From Isoetes taiwanensis (lineage: Eukaryota; Streptophyta; Lycopodiopsida; Isoetales; Isoetaceae): a stretch of DNA of 64,000 nucleotides. Location: the NCBI GenBank assembly GCA_021234155.1, contig JAJEKV010000049.1:10764292-10828291 (forward strand), written 5' to 3'. The notes beneath the pieces are model-generated. The model was not told where the DNA came from. It did not search any database and saw only the letters and a list, made by a program, of their open reading frames with translations. Shown here piece after piece: positions 1 to 11,708 of the stretch (positions are counted from its first letter, which is position 1; each line of letters begins with the position of its first letter). The translations under genes were made by a program, and so were the position numbers.

Positions 1-462
1 TCTAAGCAAACTCAAAGCAGAGATGATGTCCTGTTGCTCGTAGATCATCACATTGAGCAACCCACTACAACAATCATTACTTCGCAAAATTAATATGGAT
101 GTCCATGTGATAACAGAAGTGTTATTACAATACATTGCATATTCAGATATTTAAGCATGGACCTGGATTTCCCATATGAAGGCATCCCTACATAGCAGAT
201 GCATCAGAAGCCATAGCCGATATGCCAGCATGCTTAGAGCTGTTAGAAGCTCGCCGTATCTCTTCTGCCGAGCATCGGGAGCGGTTAAATCTGATTTGTA
301 CCGAGGCGGGGAAGGAGAAAAAAAACTCTCGAAAACCATGTCTCCATGGTATCTCCACAGGATACCTAGCACCCGCTTCGATTAAAGCTGCTTCTATTGT
401 ACCTCATTTTCATCTCTAGAGCGTGTATGAATCCTAAAAAGATCTGAACTTCGTTCCTTAGG

Positions 463-1270
463 ATGATAATGGTGGTGCGAGTTTGGAAGGTTCATCCGGA
501 TGTTGTGTCTTCTTGTTTTGTCGCGGTCTTGTTACCGGTGTTGGCTATTCATGACACTCTCGCCCCTTCGGGCAAGTGGTCTCTGCGGCTCTTCCTCGTT
601 CTCGATGGCGCTTCGGTTTGGGCCGTGGACATGGAGCTCACTTCCCCATCCGAAGGTTAGGGGTGCTTCGTGGCGGTGGTGCCGTATCGGGGTGAATGTC
701 CTTGTGAGTCGGTTTAGGCTGGGTGTAAGCCCTCTTTGCCCTTGTTGTGGCCTTCATCGTGAGGCTGTGGAGCATTATGCGGTTTTATGCCCTCACTTGC
801 GGGCTGCACGGATTGGGTCGGGGCTCTATTTCGGGTGAGATTGACTAGCCGGCGATTCTTTGCTTCATGTGTATCCTAGTGCTTGGCGCTCTTGCGGCGA
901 CAAACCTGCATCTGTCGCGTGGCTTGATTGGTGTGGTTGATTTGGAAGTGATGGCGGTTGTGGATCTTTCGTGGATTGACTGCTGCGGCCTCTCGATTCC
1001 TCGACTTCAGGTACAAGCTATTTCAAAGCTTTACGGTGTTCGGGATTAGTAGAAGCGGAAGTTTGCCATTTAGCGGGACTTCTTGGGTGTTGTAAATGGT
1101 GATGAATTAGGTTTAATGCGACATTAGAGTTCGCGATTTTTGTGAGTTTGTTGTGGAGTGTCGAGGGATCGGCTGTCTCTTTGGGGCAGTTCTCCTTCCT
1201 CCTCACTTGCGTTGTAACATTACCATTCTTTTAATATATTGATGACCACGGTTCTTCAAAAAAAAAAAAA
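463..1270 (+). mobile_element. LINE (L1-type) 3' end fragment with poly(A) tail
   Basis: The frame around 500-838 holds the C-terminal zinc-binding segment typical of plant LINE reverse transcriptases (zf-RVT): after VLVSRFRLGV comes a Cys-x2-Cys pair (CPCC), then EAVEHYAVLC and H-L-R. About 420 bp of 3' UTR follows, ending in TTC plus 13 adenines (1258-1270), a typical LINE terminus. The reverse transcriptase and endonuclease upstream are absent or left of the window, so this is a 5'-truncated dead copy. The left limit is only approximate, because the coding match begins inside the frame. Confidence 0.75.
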
Positions 1271-2760
1271 CATGGAAATAAGAAATTAATCGCCTCTTTG
1301 TTTTGAACTGTAAACTTTACTAAATGGAGAGAGAAAACTTAAAGGAATAGATTTCCGAGGAACCTCATAAAGCAGCTTCTCTTTTTTAAGAAAATACACA
1401 GATTATAACTTAAAAGTTTAGCAGGAGAAAATTTACCAAATACCATTTTGGTGGGTTTGGCTGCAAATTTTTTTAGATAGCCTCATTTCTACAAGTAACC
1501 CGAGATTAAGCCTCATTTCTACAAGTAACTTCTAGATTAAGGTCACATCTTTGGAGCACGTGCCATGGATAATTAGAAAATAATCTGAAATCTTGTAACA
1601 TGTTAGTTTATGCATAAAAGTGTAGCATAATAATCTAGCTTGAAATTGGCAAGTCTGAAAGAAAGTGGCCAAAGGTTGCAACTTGCATGTAATGGTGTAC
1701 TGCATTATGAGGATATGATGTTGGTTCTTCCTCAATAACATGGATTTGCTGTAACTTTCTATAGAGAAATGAAGACAGAGTCAACTTGTGAGAATTAAGC
1801 TTGGCAATTAGTAAGGGAAACACCATCAAGAGTGAATAGGAAAGAAAAATGAGAAATGAAATGCACATAAGCGAAAAGAGATAAATCTAGTAAAATTTAA
1901 TATCTACCTATCTAAAATCTAAAAATATGGCTTATCCTTCAACATTCTCCTTTAAGGCATATTTGGGTAGATATATCTTGGTTTAGCACCATATGAAGGC
2001 ATTGCATCGATCATGAACATGATATTCTAATTATATCAATATCGATAATTGAATGATGGCATAGAGAAAGCACAATGGAGTTTCTAGAGCATATGGCAAC
2101 CTCTAAAAAACATCCCCAAGGCTAAGAGTTTGGCCAATGATTCTTTGGCTTGCAATTGATTATTCGGTTTCTACTTCTCTTTATCTACATTCTTTGTTAA
2201 GCATCTATAGAGATGGAGAAAAATAATGAGAATTATTTTATGCGTTAGGATACACATTGCCTAGGATTTTCATTGTTAAATTTTTTTAACTTTTGTGAAT
2301 CGGCTAAATTGGCCGATCAAGCCTGAATTTTCATTGCTAAATGTTTAAGTTGTGAATCAGCTAGTTGGCTAATCAAACTAGTATCATTCCTAGGATGGAT
2401 CCTATGATACCAACAAGTGGCCTTTGTAAAACCTTGAGTACAAATGGATCCCTTACTAGGGATAGATAAATTTGAAAATATGAACTTTAAATGCTCCGAA
2501 ACTAAACAATCATCGAGAGCATGATGCAAACTGAAGAATACAACATAAAAAATGGTTTTATCCGCCACTTGATCGATGCAAAGGTGAGAAGACCCGGTGA
2601 CTGCACCTCATCGGGAAGAAGAACCACGCCTTCTTAGGTTTTTGAGGAAACCCAAGCAAATAGTTGAAGCACGACCCCACACGCTATGGCAACCACAAGA
2701 CCTTAAATAATCCTGCAGAATCAAGGTTGAAAGAAAAAATAACCCGTCAATGAGTTAGAT
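1271..2760. other. AT-rich spacer without recognisable gene
   Basis: No convincing coding frame is visible on either strand. A roughly 28-bp unit beginning GCCTCATTTCTACAAGTAAC occurs twice in tandem (about 1480-1537). A short motif around GTGAATCGGCTA recurs near 2295 and 2353. Otherwise it looks like old decayed repeat DNA. Confidence 0.5.
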
Positions 2761-2778
2761 GCCATAGGCAAGAAAAAC

Positions 2779-3105
2779 TCGGAGGCCCCAAGGCCACGCC
2801 GAGAAAGAAATAACAGCCGACCAATCGGGAACCGTCCGCGGAATGACCATCGCGGGAAAAAAAAACAACCGATTAGTGCTGCCTCGGAGGCTACAGCGCC
2901 ACGCCGAGAAAAACAATAAATATGATCTCGGAGGCAACAGCGCCACGCCGAGAGAAAACATGAATAATAAATATTGACTCGGAGGCTACAATGCCACACC
3001 GAGATAAAACATGAATGAATAAATAAAAAACTAGTGCCATGCCGAGAAAGAGTAAACCACTAAATATTGCCCCGAAGGCTACAGAGCCACGTCGAGAAAA
3101 GAGAC
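2779..3105. repeat. Degenerate GC-rich minisatellite
   Basis: Five to six diverged units of about 45-65 bp share a core of CTCGGAGGC, then ACAGCGCCACGCCGAGA, separated by A-rich linkers. The start and end of each core (CTCGG and CCGAG) are complementary, so each unit can form a small stem. Such arrays are common in untranslated regions of plant LTR retrotransposons. I see no coding frame here, and the parent element is unknown. Confidence 0.7.
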
Positions 3106-3303
3106 TACGCACAAAAAATGGGAGGCCACGGAACCACAACATAAAAATGAATCATAACAAAAACACCAGATACCGAAAACTGCAGATACAAACAAGCCAA
3201 GAATATGAGAGAGGGAGAGGTGGGTGGGAAACTTGTGGAGGCAAAAAAGAAATAATGGAAAGGAGCTCAAGAGAACGCCGATGACTGGAAAAGAAGAATG
3301 AAG

Positions 3304-3379
3304 CAGTATAAATAGGAGAGGCGAGGAAAGGCGTCCCCATCCAAGGAATGTCGGTTCTATTGCTAACGCAATAGAACCG
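3304..3379 (+). promoter_or_regulatory. TATA box followed by perfect hairpin
   Basis: A good TATA box (TATAAATAG) lies at about 3306. Forty-odd bases downstream is a perfect 12-bp inverted repeat, CGGTTCTATTGC (3352-3363), loop TAAC, complementary arm 3368-3379. The TATA-plus-stem arrangement and the minisatellite just upstream suggest the promoter and transcript leader of a retroelement LTR. No coding region follows directly. Confidence 0.4.
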
Positions 3380-3938
3380 TGGCATTGCTAAAAGCTAAAT
3401 TGGTAAGCCAAGCCAGGTTGACTACAATTGTGAAGAAAATTTACTCATTCTTTCTAAGTATGAATGCATACCTGACAACTACTGAGAGATACAATGCAAG
3501 CATCAGATCCAATAAAATCCAATGAAGAGTTATCTACAGAGTACATCAATGTGTTAAAGGAATAGTTAGACCATCTAAAGAGATAAAGAAATTGAGTGCA
3601 TCTATTGTGGTCGAGTACCCTCAATCTCTATAGCCATGTCGCTCAAGTGGCAACCTACCTTGTAGCTTTTCCAAATGCTTAATCTCTTCCTCTCAAATTG
3701 AGGCTTCTTAGATGGTGGATCTCTAGTGGAAGTTCGACTAATGTTTCACACTCTTCATATTTTTATGAAAAGTTAATAAGTACACGTCCAAGCAACGTTT
3801 GAAATTGTGCGGTTGAGTGTCGCCAAATTGGATTATCCTACAAGAGCTCTTCTTTGATATTGCATTTGGGACTCTAACTATATCACCCACCATGTACATT
3901 GCCCATTCTACTCCTTGTTGATTGTCCTATACCATGTA

Positions 3939-3971
3939 CAACCATCATTCAATTAAATTGGGATTATGTCT
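3939..3971 (+). repeat. Terminal inverted repeat, left end
   Basis: This 33-bp sequence, beginning CAACCATCATTC and ending GGGATTATGTCT, is identical to that at 27269-27301 and to the reverse complement of 26992-27024. Similarity stops immediately inside the repeat, as expected for left and right ends of one transposon. The flanking base triplet GTA is shared with the 27269 copy. Confidence 0.7.
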
Positions 3972-3996
3972 TAATTTTGGGATAAATTTTATATTG

Positions 3997-4043
3997 CACT
4001 TTTTTAGTAACTTTGTTAAATTCACTTTTTTAGTAACTTTGTT
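3997..4043. repeat. Two-copy subterminal direct repeat
   Basis: CACTTTTTTAGTAACTTTGTT occurs at 3997-4017 and 4023-4043, just inside the left terminal repeat. It could be a subterminal transposase-binding repeat, but two copies alone prove little. Confidence 0.5.
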
Positions 4044-4402
4044 GCCCTTAGACTAGAATAGAGCGTTAACATATAATCACACACGAGAATATAAACTCAC
4101 ACCTTAACTTCAAATTATAAAATCATATATCATGGAACTCAAGTAGTACACAACTTTTATTAAGCGTAGAAAAGATACATAGTAATTGTTTTCATTTTTC
4201 CACTAGCATCCCCAAGGATATGAGAACCTTATTCCTTACATCCTGAGGTATTGTAACTCTCATTTGTTTTACTAGGAATAGTTTTTGGAGTCCACGAGTA
4301 CAATACGGTTTCAACGTCTAGCCAAAGATCGGGGATCACTTGGATTTCTCCTCCACCTCTTTGTCCAACAATCTGAATATCTTTCTTTATCGGTGACATT
4401 AC

Positions 4403-7189
4403 TCAACTGATGTCTTTGGACACCACCATTCCACGCACCTTATTGAAGTTAACATCACCTTCTTCTTTGCAAATATCCGAGATAGTCCATCCCAACCACA
4501 CTTTGGATAGGTCTCTAGATCTGTTTGGTTTTACTACTACAAATTGGTGGCACTCCACGTCATTAGAAGGTTCATAACAATCCATGCCTAGATATTTTGG
4601 CCTATCCTTCTTAGGACCAACATAGTGTTTATCAGTTGAGGAGGAGCATATGCCTTCACAATGCTACTAATGGTACCATCATCTTAAATCGGCACCCGAC
4701 TAATGTTTTCCACTTACTTTTAGGGAACCACCCTTCTTTCAGCTCTTAGAGGATGTGTCTACCTCATCCAACAAGTTGATCACCTTCTTCCAATAATCTA
4801 TCAATGCGATTAGTCTCATCTGAATTAGTTTGCCAATGCTTGATGTAGTCATTGATGCCATCCTTAGTCAATCCCAATTGCTTGACTTCTTCTTGGTTGG
4901 TTTTAGAGCTTTTGGTTGACGGGGAGGTATCATAGGCTTGCCATTTGCATCCCCATTGCCAAATTTCTGCCCCACCTCTCCACTTCTCCTCTGAAGGTCT
5001 CATTTTCCATTGCATGATTGGAATCCCTTCTCTCACCCAAAAGTGAATTGAAGAGGTCTAGAATGACCTTCCATGTCGAGAGCATAACCATCCACAAAAC
5101 TCTTCCAATCAGGGCACTTCTTCTATGATAGATCCTATAGGAGATGGATTTGTACATCCATGAAATATTTCCAATAGCACGGGAAAGTTGGTAGCTGTCT
5201 GTTGTCTCAATACATGACTATATTTTCCAAACAACGCATCCACATCCTCATGAGTATGTCCGGGCATTAGGAACCCCAAATTGACTCTTTCAAAAAATAC
5301 CCACGGTTTGTTAAGTAGGATAGGAAAGAAAACATCCACCTGTTCTTATTTTGACCAGCACAATTATCTAGTTGCAAGAGGAGCTTTCTGGGCAGATCTC
5401 GAGGTTTAGCACGAGATGTTGAAGCTCCAACATGTTCATTAGGTCCATTCCTCCTAAATCTTGCCTTGCTAAACTTTTCAATACTATTAGGGGTTCCATC
5501 CAACAATGCACTATGTAGTGCCTGGCTAGCTGTAGGATCTTGTAGGTTACCATTGTAACCCTTCTCATAGTTTCTTAAACACCTCATGATACTCCCAATG
5601 TGAAAATCTGGACCATCACTCCACAACTCTAAACTGAAATGGCCATAATAGGTTACGAGCCTGCCATGCAATATTGCCCCGATCATTGAAATCTGCAAAG
5701 GATATGATCTTCCACATGACTTAGGAATGTACTTGAATTGTGGAAGACAAGTCTTACGTTGGTCCATTTTATCATGTATAATACATAGATAGTTATTAGG
5801 TTCCATTGCAGATAAGGTCCTCCACATCCAATAAGTTGATCTACATGATAGTTGATCTGTCATATGGTCCTTCATATGTTCCCTTATCTTTGCCCTTAGA
5901 CTTGGTTGCACAGTCTTATCTAGTGTCTCCTTCAACTTAGCACATAAATTGCACTTGGCAAAGTTGTTTGAAGTTGCTATGGTCACATGCTTGAAATGCT
6001 TATTCCATAGCCTACTAAAAAGCTGGCTTTGGGATATAGAGGCTACTCCAAGTTCACGAAGCAATGCATTTATTTCCTCTAATATGCTCTTACGGGTACA
6101 ATGGGATGGCAATCTCTTTTCAACAATAACTCTACCACTGTTCATCCTTCTTACTCTTATGTGGCATGTTTTACGCATTGAAATCCACATATCTTTCAAA
6201 CATTTCCTTTGCGACTATAGTTCTTGAGGTAGGCCTTACCGGGCCGGTGTTTCCATGCAATGCAATTTTACTACCATTTTCATGTCTCTTTTTGCCGGTT
6301 GTGCCAAGAAGAGGTTGGAATTCCATGTATAGCCATCCATGCTTTTGAACATATCCACTTTCCATTCAATGGGAATCTTTTCTTCTTTGATCTTTCATCC
6401 CTAATTGCATAGCCAAATATGGTGTACATGAAATTCCTCCTGCTATCACACTTATGTTCACGATATGTAGCTCTTGCTCCCACCAACTCCTCTATTGTGA
6501 ACATTCTAACACAAGAAAAACAACAACATTCACCTCCTCTAACCTTCATCATAGCTTGAGAACAATCATAATCGACTTGCATCTTTTGGTGGGATAATGT
6601 TTGAAAGTTGGAAGTGGCCTCTTGCTACCTTTGTGTGAACATTGTTGACAATGGTTCTACATCTAAAGGAAACGTGTAGTTCCCCTCGGTTGAATCTTGT
6701 CCCTAGGCCATGCAACAATAGTTGGAACCTCTAGTTGCTTCACACAAGCTAGGCATTCTTGTTTGCCTGAACCCTTTTCCTTCCAATTGTCATATAATTT
6801 TGAGATTGCCACACCTAACCTGTCCTCCCCTAATCTTTCATCATTCACTGCATTGATAGGATCTGCTAGAACAATAATCCCTTCTCCTACTGCCTCTCTG
6901 TTGCATGCATGCAGGATCTTGACCTTTTTGTTTTTCCAATCGACCCGAGTATAAAGGACAATTTCCTTTCCTTTGCCATCATCCTTTTCATTTGAGGTCT
7001 TTTCCTTTCCTTTGCCATCATCAACATCATTTGGAGTCTTTTCCTTTCCTTTGCCATCATCAACATCATTTGAGGTATTTTCCTTTCCTTGGACATCATG
7101 TTCATTAGTTGGGAATTTCTCCTTGCCTTGATTAGCATCATTGGGGGTTTTTTTTTTAGCATTTTGCATGCCATTGACCTAGAATGCAT
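4403..7189 (-). pseudogene. DUF7869-type protein, candidate transposase, frameshifted
   Basis: Collinear minus-strand frames run from a start near 7169-7189 to about 4403. In order: a Lys/Glu-rich N-terminus with tandem GKGKEK repeats; a domain ending VPTIVAWPRDKI that resembles DUF8039 of plant transposon proteins; a Cys-rich stretch (CCCFSC) and FPLNGKWICSKAW (6582-6280); then a 310-residue frame (6199-5267) with LLQLDNCAGQNKNR, followed in another frame by MPGHTHEDVDALFGKYS. The DNCAGQNKN and GHTHEDVD signatures are those of DUF7869. I read their conserved acidic residues as part of a possible RNase-H-like DDE active site, which is inference. At least three frame changes (near 6600, 6180, 5290) make this copy inactive unless introns or assembly errors explain them. 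Confidence 0.65.
6955..7090 (-). repeat. In-gene 39-bp tandem repeat (GKGKEKTPNDVDD units)
   Basis: Three to four copies of a 39-bp unit (plus strand: TTTCCTTTGCCATCATCAAC and following) encode repeated GKGKEK(T)xNDVDD blocks at the N-terminus of the DUF7869-type protein. The unit is a multiple of three, so expansion keeps frame and makes a charged, probably disordered tail. Confidence 0.8.
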
Positions 7190-8340
7190 AAGAATATATA
7201 GTAAGTTAGCATATCCAAATAACCTCTAACTAACATGTTCATAAATGAAAGCCTCATATGTCTTATTCTATTTGATCATTCTATTTATATAATGGGATTC
7301 CCCAAGTTATTTTCCTCAACATTATATAAAAATAAAACCCTCTACTTGTAACCTTCAAACTTGTATCCTATAATAACCTTAGAAACAACTTTTAAGGTTA
7401 TTATAGGTTTGCAGTTTTAAGGTTAAGAAGTTTATTATAGGTTAGAAAATTTAAGGTTGGAAAGTTATTGTAGGTTAAAAGTTTTAAGGTTAGAAGTCTA
7501 ATTCATGAACTTTTAAACTTATAACTTAACTATTAACTTAAAACTATTTTAAAAACTTATAAGTCATAACTTTTAAACTTAATAACCCTTAAAACAATTG
7601 TCCTTAAAACAATTAACCCTTGTAATAAATTTTCGCGGAAGTTATAATGGCGCGGTACGAAATTTTAAAAGCAGTTATTATTTCAAGTTAGCCTTCCTTT
7701 TCAAACTTTTCTCTCACACTTTCGAACATTAAGCTTACGCTTCCAATTTGGCATTCAGTAACACGCTTCCAATTTCGGCATTCCAGGCGCTTCTCCTTTC
7801 TCGGCTTCTATCTGCTTCTCGGCCTTCAATCTATCTTCTCTGCTTTCTGGGCATCAATCTATCTGCTGCATGACCTAAGGAATCAATCTATCTGCTGCAT
7901 GACCTAAGGAATCGTCAATCTATCTTTCTCGGCTTCAATCTGCTTCCGAGCTTTTATCTGTTTTCTAGCTTTCGAGCTTTTATCTGTTTTTATCTGTTTT
8001 CGAGCTTTTGGGTTTTCGGCTTCTATCTGCTTCTAGGCTTCTATCTGCATCAATCTCGACTTCTATCTGCTTCTCGGCTTCTATCTGCATCAATCTCGAC
8101 TTCTATCTGCTTCTCGGCTTCTATCTGCTTTAGGGTTTTCGGCTCAAAGGTTTTTTCGGCTCAAAGGTTTGTAGGCTCTATACAATGTCTCTGGTTTTTT
8201 TGGTTTTTTGGCTCTCTACAATCTCTCTGACTTTGAATAACTTTGGTTTTTTGTGTTAAAGCTTCTCGGCTTCTCGTTTAGAAGGCTCAATTCTCGGGTA
8301 CTGAACACAAGTAGGTTAGTATTTCCTGTTATATACATAA
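7190..8340. repeat. AT-rich spacer and pyrimidine-rich minisatellites
   Basis: 7190-7700 is AT-rich with scattered TTAAGGTTA-type repeats and no gene. 7790-8330 is pyrimidine-rich. A 31-bp unit with ATCTATCTGCTGCATGACCT is duplicated near 7857-7918, and a roughly 40-bp unit with CTTCTATCTGCTTCTCGG repeats about three times at 8030-8135. It lies between the minus-strand DUF7869-type gene and a plus-strand ORF, so it may be their shared 5' region. Confidence 0.6.
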
Positions 8341-8439
8341 AGTAGTTATTTTACATAAAGCAGTTCCTCACAGGATTGGTTCTGTGATCTGGCCTATATG
8401 ATCTGCTCTTATTCTATTTCAATAGGTCTTCCTCTATCT

Positions 8440-8632
8440 GTTCTAAGCCATGATCTAAAATAATGAAGTAAATAATGATCTATGATCTATCTGCTCTATG
8501 ATCTTGCTCTATGATCTATGAGCTATGATCTATGATCTATCTGCTCTATGATCTATGATCTATCTGCTCTATGATCTATCTGCTCTATGATCTATGATCT
8601 ATGACCTATCTATGATCTATGATCTATAATGT
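8440..8632. repeat. Microsatellite-like (CTATGAT)n array
   Basis: Runs of CTATGATCTATGATCT interspersed with CTGCTCTATGATCTAT make up a compound short tandem repeat, an expansion of ATCTATG-type units. No coding potential. Confidence 0.85.
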
Positions 8633-8678
8633 ATTCAACGATTATGCATTCTGTTAGAATAATATGTTAGAATGGGAG

Positions 8679-8833
8679 AAATCGCGCTTGGCGCATTTCT
8701 ATTTTTGGTTTCCGATTTTCCATTAGGTTAATCAAAGTGCGCCAGGCGCGTTTTTAGTTTCTATACAAATCGCGCCAGGTGCGTGTAAAATAGATCTGTG
8801 AAAAAAACATAGCAAACGCGCCTGGCGCGTTTT
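8679..8833. repeat. Cluster of four GCGC palindromes
   Basis: Copies at 8679-8698, 8734-8753, 8767-8786 and 8814-8833 match the family consensus AAATCGCGCC, central W, complementary arm. The third is imperfect. They sit 80-240 bp upstream of the ATG at 8915. The same motif recurs around 9327, 21634, 22881-23272, 25369, 25441, 26671, 27595 and 28644. Confidence 0.85.
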
Positions 8834-8914
8834 GAATTATGTATGTTCAGAATCGTTTTATGGGGAGAGTAATATATCATTTGCTAATGACTTAATTTCT
8901 CTCGTTCTAGTGCC

Positions 8915-9135
8915 ATGGATTTTCCTTATGCATGGACACTAGCTGATCCTGCTCTGGATGGTTCTAGTTCAAATACACTTCCCCGACGACCATCAACTCG
9001 GACCACTGTACAAGATATTACTTGAGTGTCTTTGTTCAAAACGTTCAAAGAGAGTTGGAGAATCAATAGACACCAGATCATCGGGGGCCATGGGTACACT
9101 TCCATCGCATCTATGGACATATCGGACTCCTCATG
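8915..9135 (+). pseudogene. Short exon-like ORF of unknown function
   Basis: An ATG in good context (TGCCATGG) opens a 36-codon frame starting MDFPYAWTLADPALDGSSSN and stopping at 9023. The same frame stays open for another 38 codons (SLFKTFKESWRINRHQIIGG and onward), which looks like coding sequence with one nonsense change. More coding-like sequence (RIDTTLVWRLDIRGK) follows near 9193 in another frame, then an intron-like AT-rich stretch with a palindrome at 9327. I do not recognise the protein. It belongs to the proposed giant transposon, 5' of the nested gypsy element. Confidence 0.35.
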
Positions 9136-9611
9136 CTCTTAGTAAGGCTCATGCCAACAAATAAGTCACAGGATTTGCTTTATAGTATCAAGGATCGATA
9201 CAACACTGGTTTGGAGACTCGACATCCGCGGGAAGATGAGGATCCCGTCATATCGGGTGGTTCAGTCGACTTTTGCGGGATTGGGCCGATGAAGTGGGGC
9301 TATGTGACATATTGTAGAGATAGAAAAAATTGGCGCTGGCGCATTTTTGCGAAGAAGAAATGTACATACACTTTTTGGAATATGAATACAAACTTCGCTA
9401 CCGCGCAATTTTGCACTATATTTTTATGTCATTTAGTTTATTATGTTTTTTATATGCAATGTCGAAAAACATTGAATCCTTTGATGCCCTCCGCCCGGTA
9501 TGACCAACCCCAAGAAACTACATATTTTCATTAATGTGTAGTTTCACGGGGTTGATATGGACCGGCTAAAGAACATCAAAGAATCCAAAATTCACAACAT
9601 CACGCCAGATG

Positions 9612-9812
9612 TTATGATATATTCATTTTTTTTTGAATATCCAAATATACATACCTTTTTTCGAGACGGTCTTTTGGCCATGCTACAAATGTGCCCACGC
9701 TTTCCTGTTGTATCGCCACCGGGATGTCTTCTTGGAAGAGCCTCATCTTCAGTAATTGCGATTTTATAATGGAAATCTTACGGCTGTTTCCAAGAGGAAC
9801 ACCATGACACAT
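9612..9812 (-). pseudogene. DUF8039-like fragment
   Basis: A 66-codon frame contains IKSQLLKMRLFQEDIPVAI and ESVGTFVAWPKDRLE. The G-x-F-V-A-W-P-K-D motif is the hallmark of the DUF8039-type segment seen in plant transposon proteins, and parallels VPTIVAWPRDKI in the gene at 4403-7189. Nothing else of the protein is visible, so it is a fragment. Confidence 0.4.
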
Positions 9813-10047
9813 GGAACTTGGATTCAGATCTTGATTTTACATAAGCCTACTCGGCGCTTCAAGTTTCTTTGTTAAAAGATAGCATTCTTCTCCGACACTG
9901 GATGAAGAACCGAATGCATTGGAAAAAATAGAGGACGAAAAATAGAGAACAAGAGAATGCATTCGGAATGGAATCACACTCACCATAGCTCAGCAGACAT
10001 CGAATGGGATTGAAGGCGGCTCGATCGAATAGGATTGAAGGCGTTGT

Positions 10048-11692
10048 TGTGACGCTCCCTGCTAAATATACGGCGCCCGGCCGTACACTCGGCAGGAAAT
10101 CCCCCATCCGGTCCATCAACCGCATGGGCCCTCCGCCTAACCCGCTTTCTCGAGAGAATCCTAGTGCGGGCGGGGGACACCTGAAGGTGTCTTGCGCGCC
10201 CTTCCCCTATGGGCTCCTATCACAGCGGAAGCATAAACAACGTCAGAACTAGCAATAACAATACAACATACTACCTCGAAGGGTAGTCCATCACATATCC
10301 ACAACTGCAAAGAAGATAATCCTAAGCCATAAAACATAAGAGCTCCTACCCATGGCTCCGACTCGTAAGGAGGGTGACTGACTGGCTAGGCCTCAAGATA
10401 GAGCAGACCGAGTCATAACAATGGCGGGGCTGGCTATAGACAATGGCTAGGGTTGACCACTCCATCCGCCCCTCCTGTGCATACTTTGCAGATGGGCTAA
10501 ATCAGGCTCTGGCATGACTCTAGCCTTCCGGATACGCAATCCCATGGCATCACCCATCGGGACTACTCGAGTTGCATCTCCCGGGTCCGATGAGGCGGAA
10601 GGGTTGCATCTCCCTTCCTGTGGTCTAGAGGTTCCGTGGGCGGCTAGAGAATCGTGGCGACACCGCGATTCGTGCAGACTTAACCCCCAAAACGAGAGCC
10701 AAGCCAACACTTGCAGCTCTCGAGAGGCAGGGCGACACCATTGCCCCAGGAGGTGTCGGACCCATGCTCGGCCCACACGAAGTGACCGACCATAGGCCTA
10801 GCCCACTATGGGATCCCCCGAAGCCCCCACTCGGCAGGGATCCTCCCTCCACATTCCCTCTAGCCCCGTTATGTGGTGCTGAGTCACATCATAGCCTCGA
10901 TAGCCTGGTGGGCTCCTATGCACAGGCCGCAACTAATAGGAACTAAGGGATCTACTCTAGGAGCATACTACATATGGCCCTAGGTCTCTACCCCCCTTCC
11001 CAATACAAGAAGAGCAAACATGATCAACCAACATCACATAATCATCGTATCCTAAGAATGATCATAAGAAGAACATCTTAACCTAATCATACAATCTAAC
11101 TAATGGTTAGGGTTCATTGATTAGGGTTCAAGATGTTGAATACGGGTTCTAGGATGGCTCTACTCTAGATACAAGATACTAGCACATCTGGAATGCTAAT
11201 TCCAGATGAGCTATCACAACTACTACCCTACATACCTGCTCCTGATGCTCTCCCTCCAGATCCGTGTGCCTCCATGGTCTTCGACTCACGTGATGCTGCT
11301 CTTGCTTCAAGAACGAGTCTACCCTGCGGGGGCTGCTGCACCAGTCTATGCCACAACAAACGATGTTTGAAACGGGGTTCCGAACGAGTAGGTGAGTCTC
11401 TGGGTGCTAGGGCTGGAAAGAGGCCTAGGGTTAGGGTTTCAGCCTATATAAGTTAGGTCCACCTAGGATGCCACGTGGCACCAATCGGGTGAGTCCTGTG
11501 TGGCGGGTGCCCCCAATAGGTTAAGGCCACGTGGATAATGGTCTAACCTATGGTTGGCTAAGTTATGAGAATAACTTGGCCATGCCCCCTAGTGCCACAA
11601 TCTATGGTATACAAGGCTATGAAGATAGACTTGTATAGTGACGGATCCAGGAATATACATATTTATGGCGTATATTCCCCTGGACCGTCACA
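10048..11692 (-). repeat. 3' LTR of gypsy element 1
   Basis: Starts TGTGACGCTCCC and ends GGACCGTCACA on the plus strand, giving TG...CA termini; 1645 bp. It aligns along its length with 19019-20661 and, more loosely, with the LTRs of element 2. On the minus strand a TATA-like TTATATAG lies at about 11444-11453, some 240 bp from the LTR start, followed by CCCTAACCCTAGG. A perfect 10-bp stem (CATCTGGAAT, loop GCTA) lies at 11185-11208. Confidence 0.9.
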
Positions 11693-11708
11693 TTCTCCCC
11701 CCCTTAGG
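11693..11708 (-). other. Polypurine tract of element 1
   Basis: Read on the minus strand, CCTAAGGGGGGGAGAA directly abuts the start of the 3' LTR (TGTGACGG), the standard position of the plus-strand primer of LTR retrotransposons. The matching tract in element 2 lies at 36153-36166. Confidence 0.85.

Noticed and set aside
11400-11440. Telomere-like GGGTTAGGGTT sequence
   Set aside because: Only one to two units, present at the same place in every LTR of the family (20395, 32490, 50720), so it is part of the LTR and not a telomeric tract.
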